Below the pieces are notes generated by a model. That model ran no database searches. It saw nothing but the letters and a program-made list of their open reading frames with translations, and was not told the DNA's origin. From Symbiodinium natans (lineage: Eukaryota > Sar > Dinophyceae > Suessiales > Symbiodiniaceae), in NCBI GenBank assembly GCA_905221605.1, contig CAJNDS010002605.1, forward strand, positions 280,658 to 344,657: a DNA stretch of 64,000 nt, read 5' to 3'. The translations under genes were made by a program, and so were the position numbers. Shown in pieces: positions 63,561-64,000 of the stretch (the first letter of the stretch is position 1; each line of letters opens with the position of its first letter).

Positions 63561-64000
<440 letters not shown>

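Overview
This window looks like nuclear DNA of a dinoflagellate, probably Symbiodiniaceae or a relative. That is inferred from several signs read together: about 50% GC with GC-ending codons in the convincing exons; short exons whose junctions need GC-AG and even GA-AG introns with acceptors of the form AG|G; several separate PPR repeat motifs of the form 'FNAAISSCGKGMQW'; many degenerate TTTAGGG/CCCTAAA tracts inside the chromosome; and heavy microsatellite load. There are no bacterial-style operons, no rRNA or tRNA gene I could support, and no CRISPR. Almost no gene is one open frame, so coding calls are exons or exon groups, and their joining is mostly unproved.

Three genes are identified best. 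At 49822-51385 (minus) is a glycoside hydrolase family 43 enzyme with four joinable exons. At 57495-59423 (minus) is a multi-membrane-span nucleotide-sugar-transporter-like (DMT) protein in three exons. At 32660-32889 (minus) are the last two recognisable exons of an aspartyl/asparaginyl beta-hydroxylase. PPR repeat exons lie at 17080-17540, 20500-20590 and 23715-23805 (minus). An RCC1-like blade is possible at 3836-4056. An EXS-like membrane segment is possible at 48500-48771. Many other exons have clear coding texture but no family I recognise.

Layout: 0-5 kb minus-strand exons with one plus-strand exon at 1.5 kb; 4.8-6.5 kb a 98-bp inverted-repeat element in two copies plus a fragment; 7-9.5 kb a Ser/Pro-rich exon and two odd short-repeat clusters; 9.5-15.6 kb sparse, with telomere-like tracts and a perfect 43-bp palindrome; 15.6-31 kb many minus-strand exons (PPR and unknown); 31-32.2 kb CTT/CT microsatellites; 32.6-39 kb the hydroxylase, a plus-strand exon cluster (34-35 kb) and a membrane-protein gene; 39-44 kb telomere-like arrays, a 49-base C run and a small membrane exon group; 44-52.3 kb several minus-strand genes including GH43; 53.5-57.4 kb mostly repeats; 57.5-59.4 kb the transporter; 60.1-62.35 kb a tandem array of about 19 hairpin-forming units flanked by duplicated sequence and a 39-bp-arm inverted repeat; 63.56-64.0 kb a compound microsatellite running off the end.

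Nearly all supported exons are on the minus strand, as expected for the long one-direction gene blocks of dinoflagellate chromosomes. The named genes do not form one pathway. GH43, the sugar-nucleotide transporter and the hydroxylase could all act in the secretory system, but that is only a loose inference.
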